35,630 bases of DNA from Rhizaria sp. SCN 62-66. Its lineage: Eukaryota > Rhizaria, unplaced. The stretch's first letter is position 1. Each line of letters begins with the position of its first letter. The translations under genes and the position numbers were made by a program. Where the stretch lies: positions 1 to 35,630 of the forward strand of contig MEDY01000316.1 of assembly GCA_001724265.1 (NCBI GenBank), read 5' to 3'. Below the pieces are notes generated by a model. It saw only the letters and a list, made by a program, of their open reading frames with translations, was not told the DNA's origin and searched no databases. Positions 21,452-30,590 of the stretch are shown here, one piece after another.

Positions 21452-22813
21452 ATGAGCTCCCCGTCTCCCAACGCAGGCGCTTCCGGCTGCCCTGTCAACC
21501 ACAAGGCCATGCCTCCTGGTACGTCTCTAACACGCTTTCGACAAAGTCCACTGACCTCTATTATCTTATTTACTCCCTTACACCGTCGCTGTTCTTTGTT
21601 TACATTCTGTACTCCCACTTAGCCGACGGCTGCCCCGTTGCGCATGGCGGCGCTGCCCCTTCCGCCGCCGCCGCCTCTGGCGCCGCGGCTGCCTACCCCG
21701 ACGCGTGCCCCATGTCCAGCAACTCCTCCGCTGTGCTCATGGCTGCCGCTTCCGCCACCGCGGCCTCCGTTGCCGCCCAGCAGCAGAAGCAGCAGGCCCA
21801 GGCTCAGCAGCAGCAGGCTCAGCAACAGGGTTTGCCTCCTCGTGAGTTCCTCCCCGGCGCGCCGACGTTCCCCGTCGCGTACCGCGTGCGCGAGGAGACC
21901 GGCACGGGCGTTGTCGGTGACGTGTTCCCGGACTCGCGCCCCATCGCCGGCCAGCGCCGCCCGCTCTCGACGCTCCCCTCTCGCTCAATCATCCCCAAGG
22001 CCTTCCCGGCCCCCGCCGCCGCCGACGCCGGCGCTAAGCCCGCGCCCGCGCCCGGGGCGCTGCCCGCGACGGCCAGCAACGCTGTCGTACCCGCCGAGCT
22101 TGCGCCCGCCAAGGTCGGGTCGATCGCGCTCACTGGCGCGGCCAATAGCAACAGCAGCAGTGACCCTGCGGCGCTCGTGTGCACCAGCGACGCCATTGGT
22201 GGCGACGCGGTACGTCGAACTTACACTCGATGTTTATCCACCAAATGATTGCCATTTATGGTAATAATGTAATGACGAAATGATATCTTGCGAGTGCGCA
22301 CCCATCTTAACATTGATATTCCGCGTCTCATTTTCATCGACTTATGATTATTTGTTTTCTTAGACTGAGGAGACTTGGACGTTCCCTTCGCAGCAGCGCT
22401 TCTACAACGCGATGAAGAAGAAGGGCTGGAACCCGCGCGAGGAGGACCTGCCGTACATCGTCTCCATTCATAACACCATCAACGAGCAATGCTGGCGCAA
22501 GGTCATGGCCTTCGAGGCACTCCACGCAGACTCGTGCGCAACGCCGAAACTGCTCCGTTTCCAGGGCTTGCCGACCGAGTACTCGCTCAAGGCGCGGTTT
22601 AAGTCGTGGATGGGGTACGTGCTGCCATTCGACCGGCACGACTGGACGGTGGATCGCTGCGGCAAACACGTGCGGTACATCATCGACTTCTACAACGGGC
22701 CCGACGACCCGACGCGCCCGGCCACCGTGTACCTCGACGTGCGGCCCGCGCCCACGCTCGGCGGCGTCGTCGACCGCGCGCGCATGTGGTGGAAGAACCT
22801 CTTCACCATCTGA
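21452..22813 (+). CDS. HCCS: Holocytochrome c synthase (cytochrome c haem lyase), three exons
   Basis: Exons are 21452-21518, 21623-22209 and 22364-22813, giving 367 aa. HCCS joins haem covalently to the CxxCH motif of apocytochrome c in the mitochondrial intermembrane space (System III). The N-terminus has Cys-Pro haem-regulatory motifs: GCPVNH near residue 12, GCPVAH split by intron 1, and a later ACPM. An Ala/Gln-rich stretch follows, then the conserved RPLSTLPSRSIIPK segment. Exon 3 holds the core: WTFPSQQRFYNAM, then IVSIHNTINEQCW with His254 (the residue corresponding to the essential haem-ligand His of the human enzyme), FEALHA, SWMGYVLPFDRHDW and YIIDFYNGP, then VYLDVRP. The start at 21452 is chosen because the ATG at 21374 sits only 11 bases after a TATA box. 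The protein is about 100 residues longer than the human enzyme, through its low-complexity N-terminal part. Terminator is TGA. Confidence 0.96.
21519..21622 (+). other. HCCS intron 1 (104 nt, phase 1)
   Basis: Donor is CCTG|GTACGT and acceptor is CCCACTTAG|CCG. Splicing restores the second Cys-Pro motif (ADGCPV). Confidence 0.92.
22210..22363 (+). other. HCCS intron 2 (154 nt, phase 0)
   Basis: Donor is GCG|GTACGT and acceptor is TTTTCTTAG|ACT. It joins DAIGGDA to TEETWTF, the start of the conserved core. Confidence 0.92.
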
Positions 22814-23293
22814 GTGAGCTATGATACGGGGAAAACACAGCAGTGCGCATGTTTAGGTGTGCGCGCGTGCGTTAGTATTTAAGTTAGTTTGGGTGCTCGG
22901 AGTGGAGCGGCAGGTGACAGCTGCTGTGAGCAGGAGGGCCAAGAATGATATGAGATTGATGAGCTGTGACCGTCATACAACATTTAACATATTGATACGA
23001 ATGTATTTATTGGTATTTCCTATTCATTCCTTTTTGTACTTTGTAAGCTTGTGATAGACGCTCTGCAACCACACTTGAAATTTATACAACATGCACTGCG
23101 TGCGCCGACGCAAATCTTGGCTACTTTATCACGATAACACACAGTCACATCACTTTTAAGACGCATATTTTCTCTTCGCGACATTTATGCGCGTTTATTT
23201 TCATCTGGTTTCTGTAGTTAATCTTAGAACTCCTATTGTAGCTCTGGAGAGACGTTCGGCAAATCCCCGTTCGATCAGACGGGAGCTTTCCCA
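22814..23293 (+). other. Spacer: HCCS 3' UTR and JmjC-gene promoter
   Basis: This 480-base AT-rich interval between two plus-strand genes contains no recognisable gene. A small hairpin (CCCGT/ACGGG, 8-base loop) at 23266-23283 ends 10 bases before the ATG at 23294. Confidence 0.55.
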
Positions 23294-26200
23294 ATGCTCA
23301 ATGCCTCTTCCACCATGCAACGTCGCGTGACACCAGCCGCGCTGCTCATCTTCTTTTTTGCATGCACAGCACTGCCCCATGTTGCCTTTGCGCATCTTGA
23401 GTCTGTGGCCACGCCCACTCTTGCTGTCCCAGCTGGAGCTGAGCCCGGTGAGCCTCCAACTCTATCGCTGTCAGAGCCCTCGCTGCTGCCACTCGAGCTC
23501 GCTGCCCTGCCTGAGCTCCCCACCGCCTCCGCAGGCACCAGCATGGCGACATCGCTCCGCTCCCACCTCCTCGCCGAGTCCCGCGCTCTCCGCGTGCCCG
23601 CCATCGCGTTCTTTCCCCCCGACCGTGCGAGCTCTGGCAAGGCCTCATCTAGCACTGACACCGCTTCGAGTCACAGCGACAAGGCCGCAGAGGCGCCGCT
23701 GTGGGACCTGTTGCCGCTGCTTGCGCGCGGAGGAGCCCCTGGCGCCGCGGAGGCCGAGCCAGTACCCGTGGTTGTGTTGGCCGGCAGTGCAGTGCATAGG
23801 CTGCCCGCCGTCGCCGCTGTCACGCCGAAGCTGCAGCGCCCCAGCTCGAACTCTGACGCCGATGCTGACTCGGACTCGGACTCTGGCGCCGACGCTAGCA
23901 AAGTGCGCTCTGATAATGGAGGCAGTGCGCACGTAGTCGCGCCGTCAGCAGACGCTGTGTTTGCGGCCAAGACACTCAACGCTGTCGCAACAGCGACACG
24001 GTCACACATCTTAGCGGCTCTGAAGAGCAAGGACGCGTTTAATGATGCGAATGATTACGATAACACAGCGAACATTGCAGCACAAACCGAGAACGCCGTG
24101 CGTCGTTACGTTCTTGCTTCCCCACTCTGCCGCGCTCCACTCTCAGCCACAAACATAAACACAAACACAAACACAGCCCCAGGCACAGGGGCGGATGTGG
24201 ATGCAGACGTGGACGTCGCGTTGGATCCCGCTGCGGTTGCGCTCTCCGCAGCGCTGGCGCGTCCGGACCCCTTATCGCCGCGCGCGGTTGCCGCAGCGCT
24301 TGTTCTGCTACACTCCTAGAAGTCAGGCCGCGCCGACTCGAAGTCAAGCCGCGCGCAACGGTGTGCGCACGCCGTGTCTGCGGCAGCGACGGCGCTGTTC
24401 CAGCTCCGGTGCGCCGACGCCGCGGCCGCCGCTCTACTCACAGTCACCTCCACCAGCCGTGTTTCTGGAGACAGTGTTTCCGTCCTGGCTGCGGTGCTGC
24501 GCGAGGGCAGCTCGAACGCCGGCACTGGCACGGTCACCGCACGCGCGCTCGCACTTGCCGCGGCCGCCGCGCTGCCGCCGCTGTCCCCGTGCACCCTTGC
24601 TTTCACCGGCACATACGCTGACGCCGACTCTGAGACTGCAGAGTCTCACCCTGATTCCGAATCAGAGACCGGGACCGGCGGCAGTGACGCTCTCTGCTTT
24701 CTGTCCGCGCCCACGCTCTCCACCGCGGTGCGCACGCTCCTGTGCCCAGCGGCGCGGCTGCGGCACGTGGAGGCCTCGGTCGCGGGCCGCGTACTGCGCT
24801 TCCGCGACGGCGCCGCGCCGCTGCGCCCGCTCACTCTCGCGGACGCCTTCGTCGCCACTGCCGACTCTGCCTAGTTAAGCACCGCGCAGTCTAGCGCGCA
24901 GCACTTTGCCGGTGAGGCGGAGGCGCAGGCTGCGGCCGCGGCAGCCACGTCACAGCTGTACCAGCGCCACGCCTGGGCCCAGGATGTTCTTTACGCACGC
25001 TCACAGCCGCAACCGCAGTCATCCCCGAGTGTCCGCGGCGCGAGCAGTGCGCCCAACGGCGACATCGGCGCGGTCGCCGCGGTGCGCAGTGAACGCAACG
25101 GGCGGCTGTGGATGCAGCGCGACTTGCACAGCGTTCCAGCCGCGGCCGCCATGGTCGCCACAGGCGCCGTCGCAGCCGGCGCTGCGGGCGCAACGCAGTC
25201 TCCGGCGGCACGGCCCGCAGCGACTGCAAGTGCCGGTATGGACAGTGTGCCCGCGGACAAGGACGGCGGAGGAACTGTGCGCGGTGTCGCTTTTGGCGCT
25301 TTGCCGGACTGGGAGGCGTGTTTGATTGCGCGGCAGCGCGAGCGTGTCGGCGCGCCTTGGCGGCCCCCGTCCTCTCTTGCACTGTATTCACACCAGCAGC
25401 AACAACAGCTGCAAGAGAGTCAATACTGCGCTGCACCTTGTGTCTATGTCTCTGCCTCGGGTGCGGTGGGCCCCATTGCAGCGCTGGCGGCTGCGGCTGA
25501 CTTGTTTGCGCCCCGTTGCTGGTCGCATCATTTCCTCGCTGCCTCATATCCTCCAATTTTGACAGCGAAACGCGCCGTGAACACCAAATTGGCCCGCAGC
25601 ACAACTGCAGCGCACAACAACGACGGTGTATCACAGTACGACGAGAGCTCTGGCCCGTGGCTTTACGTCCACACCTCCGTCCCGTCTCTTCCGGCCTCTC
25701 TGCGCGCCCCCCTGCTCCCGCCGCAGCGCCTCGCTATCTCGCTGGCCGACGCCAACGCCGCGGCGCAGCTCCCCGGCGCGCCCGCCGCGCTGGCGACCGC
25801 GCTGGCTGGCGGATCGGGGCTGGACTGGCTGTGCGCCGGGCTGGGCCGCCAGCAGCACGGGTATGCCGCGGCGGCCACGCAGGCGAACGTGTGGGTCGGC
25901 GGCCGCGGCGTCACCACGCACTTGCACACCGACGCGTTTCACAACCTCTACGCGCAGATCGCGGGCCGCAAGCGGTTTGTGTTGTTTCCGCCGCGCAGTA
26001 TTATCACCGCGTCCGCCGCCGCGGCCCGCAAGGCAGCGCGCCGCCGTCCCGCTCGGGACAGCAATAACAGTAGCAGTAGCAGCACGAACGCCGGCGCTGC
26101 TGCGACAACTGCGGTGCCGTGGAGCGGCGACGGGGGCGGCTATGGCGGGCGTTGGCTGCATTCGCATTCGCGCTTGCATCCGCACGTGCACCAGAGCACT

Positions 26201-28290
26201 GTCGAAGGTACGGAAGAGCTGATGCACGGCTATTTAGTCTGGGCTGCGGCGCGTGAAAGTGCAAAAACCGCGCGCAATGCGCGCCATGAGCAAGCGAGTG
26301 ACCGTGAGCGGACTGGGGGGCAGTGGGCGTCGTTTGACCCTGTCACCGGCCTAGCGCTGGCGGCGCGCTCTCCCGGCTCGGTGACTATGCCCCCAGTTTG
26401 GGCCTACGTGCGCTGGCTCGAGGCCCGGCACTCTACTCACAGTTACAGTCAGAGTCGCAATGCCCACAGTCATGTTAACCGAGACTCAGTTAGCGCATTT
26501 GCCAACCACAGCTCGCCTGTTGCGGCCGCCGCCTTTGCGCCGGCGCCGAGTGTGCCACGCGCGTGCCAGCTGCCTTGCCCACTCTCTTTCAGACCCACCG
26601 ACAAGGACAGCAAGAGCACTGCGACAAAGATGACGAAGGAGTCTGTGGCGGCGCACTGCCGCGCGTGGTGCGCGATTGCAGGCTCCGGCCACTGGCCCTA
26701 CTGGCGCAAGGCAATCACTGACACCGGCGCGCGCGCTGCCACCGAAGCCGCCGCCCGCGCCAGTCGACGCAACAGCAATACCAACGGCACCGCTGGCGCG
26801 CACAGCAACACTGACTCTGTCTCTGTCGGCGGCGCTGACTCGAGCGACGACACTGCGGAAGACTACGGTGCCGACGACGCCGCCGTGCCCGGGTGGCGGC
26901 CGCTCGTGGTGACTCTGTCCCCCGGTGACGTGCTATATCTCCCGCCGCTGTGGGCCCACCACGTCACCGCGATCGGCGCCCAGCCGCAAATCGCGGACAC
27001 TGTGGCGGACACGGCGCTGCACCGGCACCGCGCTGAGGCGACGGTTGACGCCGCGGTGAATGCGGGCGCGGTGAGTGCGAGTGTGAATCTGTGGTGCCCG
27101 TCTGAGCTGCACAGGCTGGGCACAATCCTCCAGAGCTCCGTGTCAAAACCCTTTGAAGTACGTCTATAACATCGATATTTCGTATCAAACAAAGGTATTA
27201 TGAACGCCATATAGCTATCTCTGTTTTATTAAAGTTATCATACTAATCATTGTTCTGGTTTCTATTGGAAATTCTCACTTGTTCCCAGCCCGAGTGGCCG
27301 CCGCTGCTGCGCGTCGCGCTGACGCGAGTCTGGCTTTCTCTGTTGCTGCCGCTTCATTTCGGCGCCACGAGGCCCGTGCTTGGCGAGCTGCTACTAGCGC
27401 GCCACACTGACGCAGTGCACGAACACTTCTCACTGCACCACGCGCGCTACAACGTGCAACACCCGCTTCCGCGCAAAACCAAGAGCAAGAGCAGCAGTAG
27501 GGCCAACAAGAAAAGTGAAGACGAGACCGGCGTTGCTGGTGTTGCTGCGTCTGCGCGCGCGACCGGCGGTCCGGCGCCGGTGCTGGATGCCATCTACACC
27601 GAGGAGCGCGCGCTGGCGCTGCTGGCGCACGTGGCGCGGCTGCTGCCCGGCGACCGCGACTGGAACAGGGGCAAGAGTCAGGAGAAGAAGCAAAGCAAGA
27701 ACAAAGATGCGACTAGGCCTGATGTTGCCGTGCTGGCCGGTGCGCAGCGTAGCCTACAGCAGCAGACCCGCGCGTTTGTGCACTCAAGCCCTTACTACTC
27801 CAAACTGTTCAGCAACAGCGACACGTCTGAAGCAGCATCTGTCACCAAGGACAACAGCGAAGCGGCGTCGCAGTTACACCGCGCACCGGGCGCGCCCGTG
27901 GCGAACGACCCTTCCCAGCCGTTCCACTTCGACATCCCGGCGCCGGAGCCGACGCAGCTGCTGGCGACGGCGTGCGCGGCGCCCTCGGCCGACGCCGCGC
28001 TGGCCGCGCTGCCGTTCGTGGCCGACTTCGCGGAACGCATGGGCATGCGTGCGGCGGCCATGGAGGCCGCGCAGGTCGTGGCGGACCACCCCGAGGGAAC
28101 AAACCCGGCCGCGCCTGCTCTGGGGCTCGCGGAGAAGGAGACAGCGCTACTGGACTATGTCGAGCGCGTGCTGATGGAGGCGCTGGGGGCGGAGTATGCG
28201 CACTTGTATGAGCCGCTGGTGCTGGGGTGCTTCTACGGGGATTTGCTCAAGGCTCATGCGCGGTTGCATGCGATTGAGGGGCTTGTGTGA
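23294..28290 (+). CDS. Secreted/ER-type JmjC (cupin-8) Fe(II)/2-oxoglutarate oxygenase, two exons, two in-frame TAG codons
   Basis: Exons are 23294-27157 and 27289-28290: 1621 codons before TGA, counting TAGs at 24317 and 24872. Residues 1-33 form a signal peptide (hydrophobic core AALLIFFFACTAL, likely cut after AFA). The JmjC core is recognisable: RLWMQRDLHSVP near 612; WVGGRGVTTHLHTDAFHNLY with the HxD iron motif at 878-880; GRKRFVLFPP with candidate 2-oxoglutarate Lys893; LHPHVHQSTV; VTLSPGDVLYLPPLWAHHV with the distal iron His at 1222 or 1223; then SASVNLW. The two iron-ligand sites are about 340 residues apart because of Ser/Asn/His-rich insertions, far more than in ordinary JmjC domains. 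Such enzymes hydroxylate proteins; the substrate here is unknown. The frame is open on both sides of each TAG and needed for the catalytic core; termination at the first TAG would leave a 341-aa secreted fragment. A second ATG at 23315 is possible. The gene could be a recent pseudogene or a readthrough gene. Confidence 0.87.
24317..24319 (+). other. In-frame TAG no. 1 of the JmjC gene, inside a 21-base tandem duplication
   Basis: Bases 24317-24337 and 24338-24358 are imperfect copies of one 21-base unit. The TAG of copy one aligns with TCG (Ser) in copy two, so one C-to-A change explains the stop. The frame stays open afterwards. No GTAC donor that could start an intron removing it was found nearby. 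Confidence 0.85.
24872..24874 (+). other. In-frame TAG no. 2 of the JmjC gene
   Basis: The context is GCC TAG TTA AGC. The protein reads smoothly from ADAFVATADSA into LSTAQSSAQHFAGE in the same frame. As at the first site, the two bases before TAG are CC, and no canonical intron explains it. Confidence 0.85.
27158..27288 (+). other. JmjC-gene intron (131 nt, phase 0)
   Basis: Donor is GAA|GTACGT and acceptor is TTGTTCCCAG|CCC. It joins VSKPFE to PEWPPLLRVAL. A TACTAAT string about 45 bases before the acceptor could be the branch site. Confidence 0.88.
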
Positions 28291-28643
28291 TTATGCACAG
28301 AGAATCCAATTCCCACTTTGAAAGTGGTACCGAGATCTGAGCCATAGTTCATCCTGAAGACTCTCGCTTAAAGTTGAGACCTGCTCCCATCCAAACTGAA
28401 ATCGCCTGCATTGGCTGGCCAGATGCGAGCGGGTGCGTTATTAAAGTTGAAATTAGTTTAAAATCTATCTATTATAGTCATTAACCAATTATCTGGACAA
28501 ATAAATACGTTTTTCATCTACTTTAACTCAACATTCCGGTACTGCAGGTTACGAAAGTGATTTGTGGTGGGATGCCTACTCCGGTTGAACGCCAGCAGTG
28601 AAGCTTTTGCTACGTCATTTTTGCCCTGAATGGTCGTCGGTTG
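28291..28643 (+). other. Spacer: JmjC-gene 3' UTR and phosphatase promoter
   Basis: No gene is seen. An inverted repeat CCACTTT-G-AAAGTGG lies at 28313-28327, about 22 bases after the JmjC stop codon. AAATAAAT near 28498-28505 is a possible polyadenylation signal. Confidence 0.5.
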
Positions 28644-29972
28644 ATGTTCGCATTCCGACAATCGGTCTCCTTTGCTTGCAAAAGAGCCCGTATCAATTTA
28701 CCTTTGGCCTCTTGTTTTCACAAAGCCTTCTCTATTCCCTCCACTTCGTCCCGCTCCACCATCCACCACAATCAATTGTCTCGTCATCGCCCACATGCAT
28801 TCAAACGCAGCCCCCCAATGAGCTGTTCGTCTCCTCTCGACAGCAGCTGTCTCTCCCCGCTTCCCACCGATCTCCCGGTGATTGCGGTCTACGACTTCGA
28901 CTCGACGATCTTCTCCCAGGATGTCGACTCCGTCGCCCTCGAGATGCACGAGGAACTTATCGGCCCCCTCAGCCAGAAGAATTACCCGGTGTGGACCGAC
29001 TACATGTCCGCCTGCCTCGCCAATCTCCACACCGCGGGCGTCACCCCCGAGGCGCTGCAGCAGCGTCTGCGCAACTACCCGCTGAACCCTGGCATGGCGG
29101 CCACCATCCGCGCCTTCGCCGCCGCGGGCGTCCCGCAGTTCATTCTCTCCGACGCCAACACGCTGCTCATCTCGGCCGTGCTCGCGATCCACGGGCTCAA
29201 GCGCTTCTTCCCCGACGCGCACGTGCTGACGAACCACGCCGTGGTGGACCGCGAGACGGGCCTCATCACGCTGCATTACCACCACCGCAACGTCTGGTCC
29301 TCGCGCTCCCCCAAGAACATGTGCAAGGGCGTCGGCATCCTCTCCCTCTGGTCGCGCATCGCCTCGGGCGCGCTCCCGGTCCCGGCCCCGCGCGCCGCCG
29401 CGCCCAGCGAGGATCGCGACACCGAGCCCTTCGACATGCGCGCCCCCAGGGCCTTTGCTCCCGGCACGTCGCTGATCGACGCCGCCAAGTTCGCCGGGTA
29501 CCAGGGCCACACGGCCTACTTCGGCGACGGCGGCAACGACTTCCTGCCCTGCGCGCAGCTTGGCCCGCGCGACTGGGTGTGTGCGCGCCGCGGTTATGTG
29601 CTCGAGGAATGGATTGACCACGGTCTCGGCCGCGCCCCATCTCCCTACCAGCGCACCGAGGAGGAAATCGCGGCCGGCGCGCCTGAGTGGCCCCGCGGCA
29701 CATGCGCCGCTGTCGCCGCGCGCGTCATGCGCTGGGGCTCGTACACCGACTCCACGGGGGCGGAGCTGCGCGCGATCGTCGAGGAGGTCGTCCGGGAGAC
29801 CCGCAGCGGCGCGGCCGTCTGGTGGGACGGTCTGGCCCCCGTCGGGCTTTCGGCGGCGACGGCGACCGTGGTGCCCGCGGTCGCCGAGGCCGTCGCACAG
29901 GCGGAGCTGGCCGCGACCGCTATCGACGCCAACATTGCGGAGGCGCACCCCGCCGCCAAGGCGCAGGTGTAA
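28644..29972 (+). CDS. PHOSPHO-type HAD phosphatase
   Basis: This is a phosphomonoesterase of the PHOSPHO1/PHOSPHO2 branch of the HAD superfamily, whose members act on phosphocholine/phosphoethanolamine or pyridoxal phosphate; the substrate here cannot be assigned. Counting from ATG 28818 (384 aa), motif I DFDST is at 26-30 (nucleophile Asp26, acid/base Asp28), motif II FILSDANT at about 107-114, the family segment KNMCKG follows, and motif IV YFGDGGNDF is at 234-242. Length exceeds the usual 240-270 residues because of a Pro/Ala-rich insertion before motif IV and a roughly 130-residue Ala-rich C-terminal tail. Two starts are possible. ATG 28818 gives a conventional enzyme. ATG 28644 adds 58 residues rich in Arg, Ser and His with no Asp or Glu, which looks like a mitochondrial presequence but may simply be translated pyrimidine-rich 5' UTR. 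Tandem stops TAA TGA end the frame. Confidence 0.93.
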   Translation: MFAFRQSVSFACKRARINLPLASCFHKAFSIPSTSSRSTIHHNQLSRHRPHAFKRSPPMSCSSPLDSSCLSPLPTDLPVIAVYDFDSTIFSQDVDSVALEMHEELIGPLSQKNYPVWTDYMSACLANLHTAGVTPEALQQRLRNYPLNPGMAATIRAFAAAGVPQFILSDANTLLISAVLAIHGLKRFFPDAHVLTNHAVVDRETGLITLHYHHRNVWSSRSPKNMCKGVGILSLWSRIASGALPVPAPRAAAPSEDRDTEPFDMRAPRAFAPGTSLIDAAKFAGYQGHTAYFGDGGNDFLPCAQLGPRDWVCARRGYVLEEWIDHGLGRAPSPYQRTEEEIAAGAPEWPRGTCAAVAARVMRWGSYTDSTGAELRAIVEEVVRETRSGAAVWWDGLAPVGLSAATATVVPAVAEAVAQAELAATAIDANIAEAHPAAKAQV

Positions 29973-30590
29973 TGAGATCTCTCAACCCTTACAGTTAACA
30001 ACAAACGGCGCGCAACATGAGCTTTTTTATCCGAAGCATGTGATTGTGCGTTGTGTGTTCCTTGTCAGATCGGTGATCGTCGCCGTCTTTGTAGTAGTTG
30101 TTTCGTATAAGTGTGTCTGCTTGCTCCAATGATGTCCTAGCATCATCGTTGCATCTACCTCTTGTATGTCGTTTTGTCTTTGTCCAAGTTTTTCTCTCTT
30201 ATTCGTTTGTCTACGCTTATCATCACACTGCTTCGTCGGGTGCTCCTTTTAGATTCGATCGCTCTGCGTCGCTTTTCTTTCTTGCTAATATCGTTTATAA
30301 TGCTGTTTTTGTTGCAAAATACTATCTTCTTAACTCGTAACATAAGATTCAAAAACAAATCAAAAAAAAACAATGTCAAAAAAAGAATGAACTTCTTTGA
30401 ACAACAAGGTCTATTGTTGTTCCTATATGCTTCTCGCATCTCCAAACAAAACAGCTATCAGCTAACAATAAAACATGTCTCTTCGCTACTTCAACTTCTC
30501 TTCTCTATTTAGATCGCTCTTCAACTGCTTACTTTTACCTTCTTGCATTGTCTCAACTCTTGTCATACTGCAAACCACCAGCAAGTGACT
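29973..30590. other. Convergent 3' spacer with a 9-bp hairpin
   Basis: 618 bases between the 3' ends of the phosphatase (+) and ankyrin (-) genes. On the plus strand it is T-rich to about 30345, then A-rich. A perfect 9-bp inverted repeat with a 6-base loop (GAACAACAA/TTGTTGTTC) lies at 30399-30422. ORFs here are low-complexity Lys/Asn or Phe/Leu frames and are not called. Confidence 0.6.
30399..30422. repeat. Perfect inverted repeat, 9-bp stem and 6-base loop
   Basis: GAACAACAA at 30399-30407 and its exact reverse complement at 30414-30422 flank GGTCTA. Its place between two converging 3' ends would put it in or near one or both 3' UTRs. Function is unknown. Confidence 0.6.

Noticed and set aside
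23266-23283. T-arm-like hairpin containing TTCGA, considered as part of a tRNA
   Set aside because: The loop has eight bases, and no acceptor stem, D arm or anticodon arm can be drawn around it.
28598-29617. 339-codon ORF overlapping the phosphatase in another frame
   Set aside because: It is an Arg/Pro-rich shadow; all HAD motifs are in the 28818 frame.
30155-30512. Overlapping ORFs on both strands of the convergent spacer
   Set aside because: Lys/Asn-rich and Phe/Leu-rich frames simply follow the A- and T-rich DNA.
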